Shown here: piece by piece, positions 30,601 to 31,520 of the stretch
Layout: each line of letters starts with the position of its first letter
How positions within the stretch are numbered: position 1 is the stretch's first letter
From: Selaginella moellendorffii
Taxonomy: Eukaryota > Streptophyta > Lycopodiopsida > Selaginellales > Selaginellaceae
Direction of reading: 5' to 3'
Assembly (NCBI RefSeq): GCF_000143415.4
Contig: NW_003314447.1
Span: forward strand, 68,665 to 100,184
DNA: 31,520 bases
The notes under the pieces: model-generated
Seen by the model: only the letters and a program-made list of their open reading frames with translations
What the model was told of the DNA's origin: nothing
Database searches by the model: none
Translations under genes and position numbers: made by a program

Positions 30601-30622
30601 GGGTTTAGGGTTTAGGGTTGAG
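30601..30622 (+). repeat. Interstitial telomere-like run (GGGTTTA)
   Basis: GGGTTTAGGGTTTAGGGTTGAGG: about three units of the plant-type TTTAGGG repeat, the last degenerate. Too short to be a telomere. Confidence 0.8.
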
Positions 30623-31520
30623 GTTTAAACCTACGCAACTATAAACATATTGAAGAACTTGACTGAAATAAAGTCTATGGGAGCTAAGAGACCAGACCAT
30701 TTTTGTTTTGTTCCTGTCCCCAATCTTATGGCCAAGTGCATGCATTGATTCCCTCACAAATTGTGGATAAAAGGAAACCCATTAAACCACGAGTAAGATC
30801 TAAGGAGTCTTCCCCAAGATCACATGCTTTCCTCTCTAGAAAGAACATTTAAAAGATGTTCAGCATTAAAGAATCAAAAACATTGGCCAGCATCGTGTAC
30901 GAAAATATTCTTTGAATATCAATCGTTGTCCACAATGGATGTTGGTAATGTATATGCGCAGAGGCGCGGTCCGGGTCATGGTGTCGTACTTTCATTTGTC
31001 AACGTATTTTGACCGTATTTTGACTGTTGTCGTCTTTCTTTTCCTTTACCTTTCATTCTCAAGAAGTGAAGCACCAGTGAGGCTTTTCGGTTAGGCTGTA
31101 TCAGCAAGAGTGTGCTCGAGTTTGGGGTTATGCCGAGTTGTTGTAAAACTTTCATGTATTTTTTTTCTCTTCGGGCTTATCAAACGAGCATGGATAGAAG
31201 AAGAAAGCCGAGAAAGCCAGGCTTAACGCCATCAACGAGACATGGATCGGCTCGAAAGGAGCAAGGAAATCCAGGAAACAAAAAGACGATCCTGATGAAG
31301 ACGGCAAGACGAATATGACCACAGACTACTAAATAGGTGGAGTAGAGCTTTATGTAAAAAGCTTGCTTGATATCACTAAGCGGTAGTGGTGGTCGATTTC
31401 ATCAACTGGAGGGATAAAACCATGGAGCTGGGACGATAAATCTTATAAATTGCAGATTCAAACGTTAGGTTCAGTCTCACAGTCAGGATCAACCCCAAGA
31501 CAATGCTAGGCATTGTGATT
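30623..31520. other. No recognisable gene
   Basis: Short frames at 30824-31012, 30912-31094 and 31112-31318 overlap in different frames and match nothing I know. The last is rich in Arg, Lys and Pro. Composition is more balanced after 30900, so an exon of an unseen gene cannot be excluded. Confidence 0.4.

Noticed and set aside
30824-31318. Short overlapping frames near the right end
   Set aside because: Different frames overlap, none has a motif, and none extends beyond chance length.
1-31520. CRISPR array, operons or other bacterial features
   Set aside because: No regularly spaced identical repeats with unique spacers and no compact gene order. Everything points to plant nuclear repeat DNA.

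Overview
The window reads as repeat-rich nuclear DNA of a land plant. Its only recognisable host gene is PIG-T/GPI16, the GPI-transamidase subunit, in a plant-like form. Around it lie degenerate Ty3/gypsy pol genes (two with chromodomains), copia-like and gag remnants, a short non-coding LTR element (TRIM) with an initiator-Met-type primer site, and a TTTAGGG interstitial telomere-like run. No intact gene is visible. I cannot name the species.

Layout. 1-3474 and 13806-17263 are two arms of a near-identical inverted repeat (arm A; mirrored positions sum to 17264-17267) around a spacer of about 10.3 kb. The left arm is cut by the window edge. Each arm holds, from outside in, a copia-like protein fragment, a GC-rich block of unknown origin, two tRNA-like (SINE-like) boxes, and a frame-disrupted PIG-T copy with one possible short intron at its 5' side. 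The spacer contains an older inverted pair (B: 3600-4870 and 8270-9560) made of gag remnants. It also contains a non-coding module C (5130-6235, again at 9575-12280), which on the right is an 821-bp tandem duplication. One copy of that duplication carries a clean solo LTR and the other keeps the empty site. A 12-bp-type minisatellite (11590-12045) and a retropepsin fragment (12364-12693) follow.

Right of arm A: AT-rich DNA (17400-18290), a gypsy RT/RNase H remnant (18330-19130), a third PIG-T remnant (20036-20757, minus strand) that keeps the gene's 3' end and apparent introns but has lost the middle, coding-like unknown sequence (21146-21949), a chromovirus pol (22700-24845) with its 3' LTR, a second chromovirus integrase plus chromodomain (25236-26330), probable LTR sequence with strong hairpins, low-complexity DNA, the TRIM element (29484-30079) and unannotated sequence to the end.

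Nothing here acts as a working pathway. The interest is structural: a large young palindrome-like duplication carrying a PIG-T pseudogene, a short PIG-T segment that is flipped and more diverged in one arm only, three PIG-T remnants with different structures, and a filled/empty site pair that defines a small LTR element exactly.
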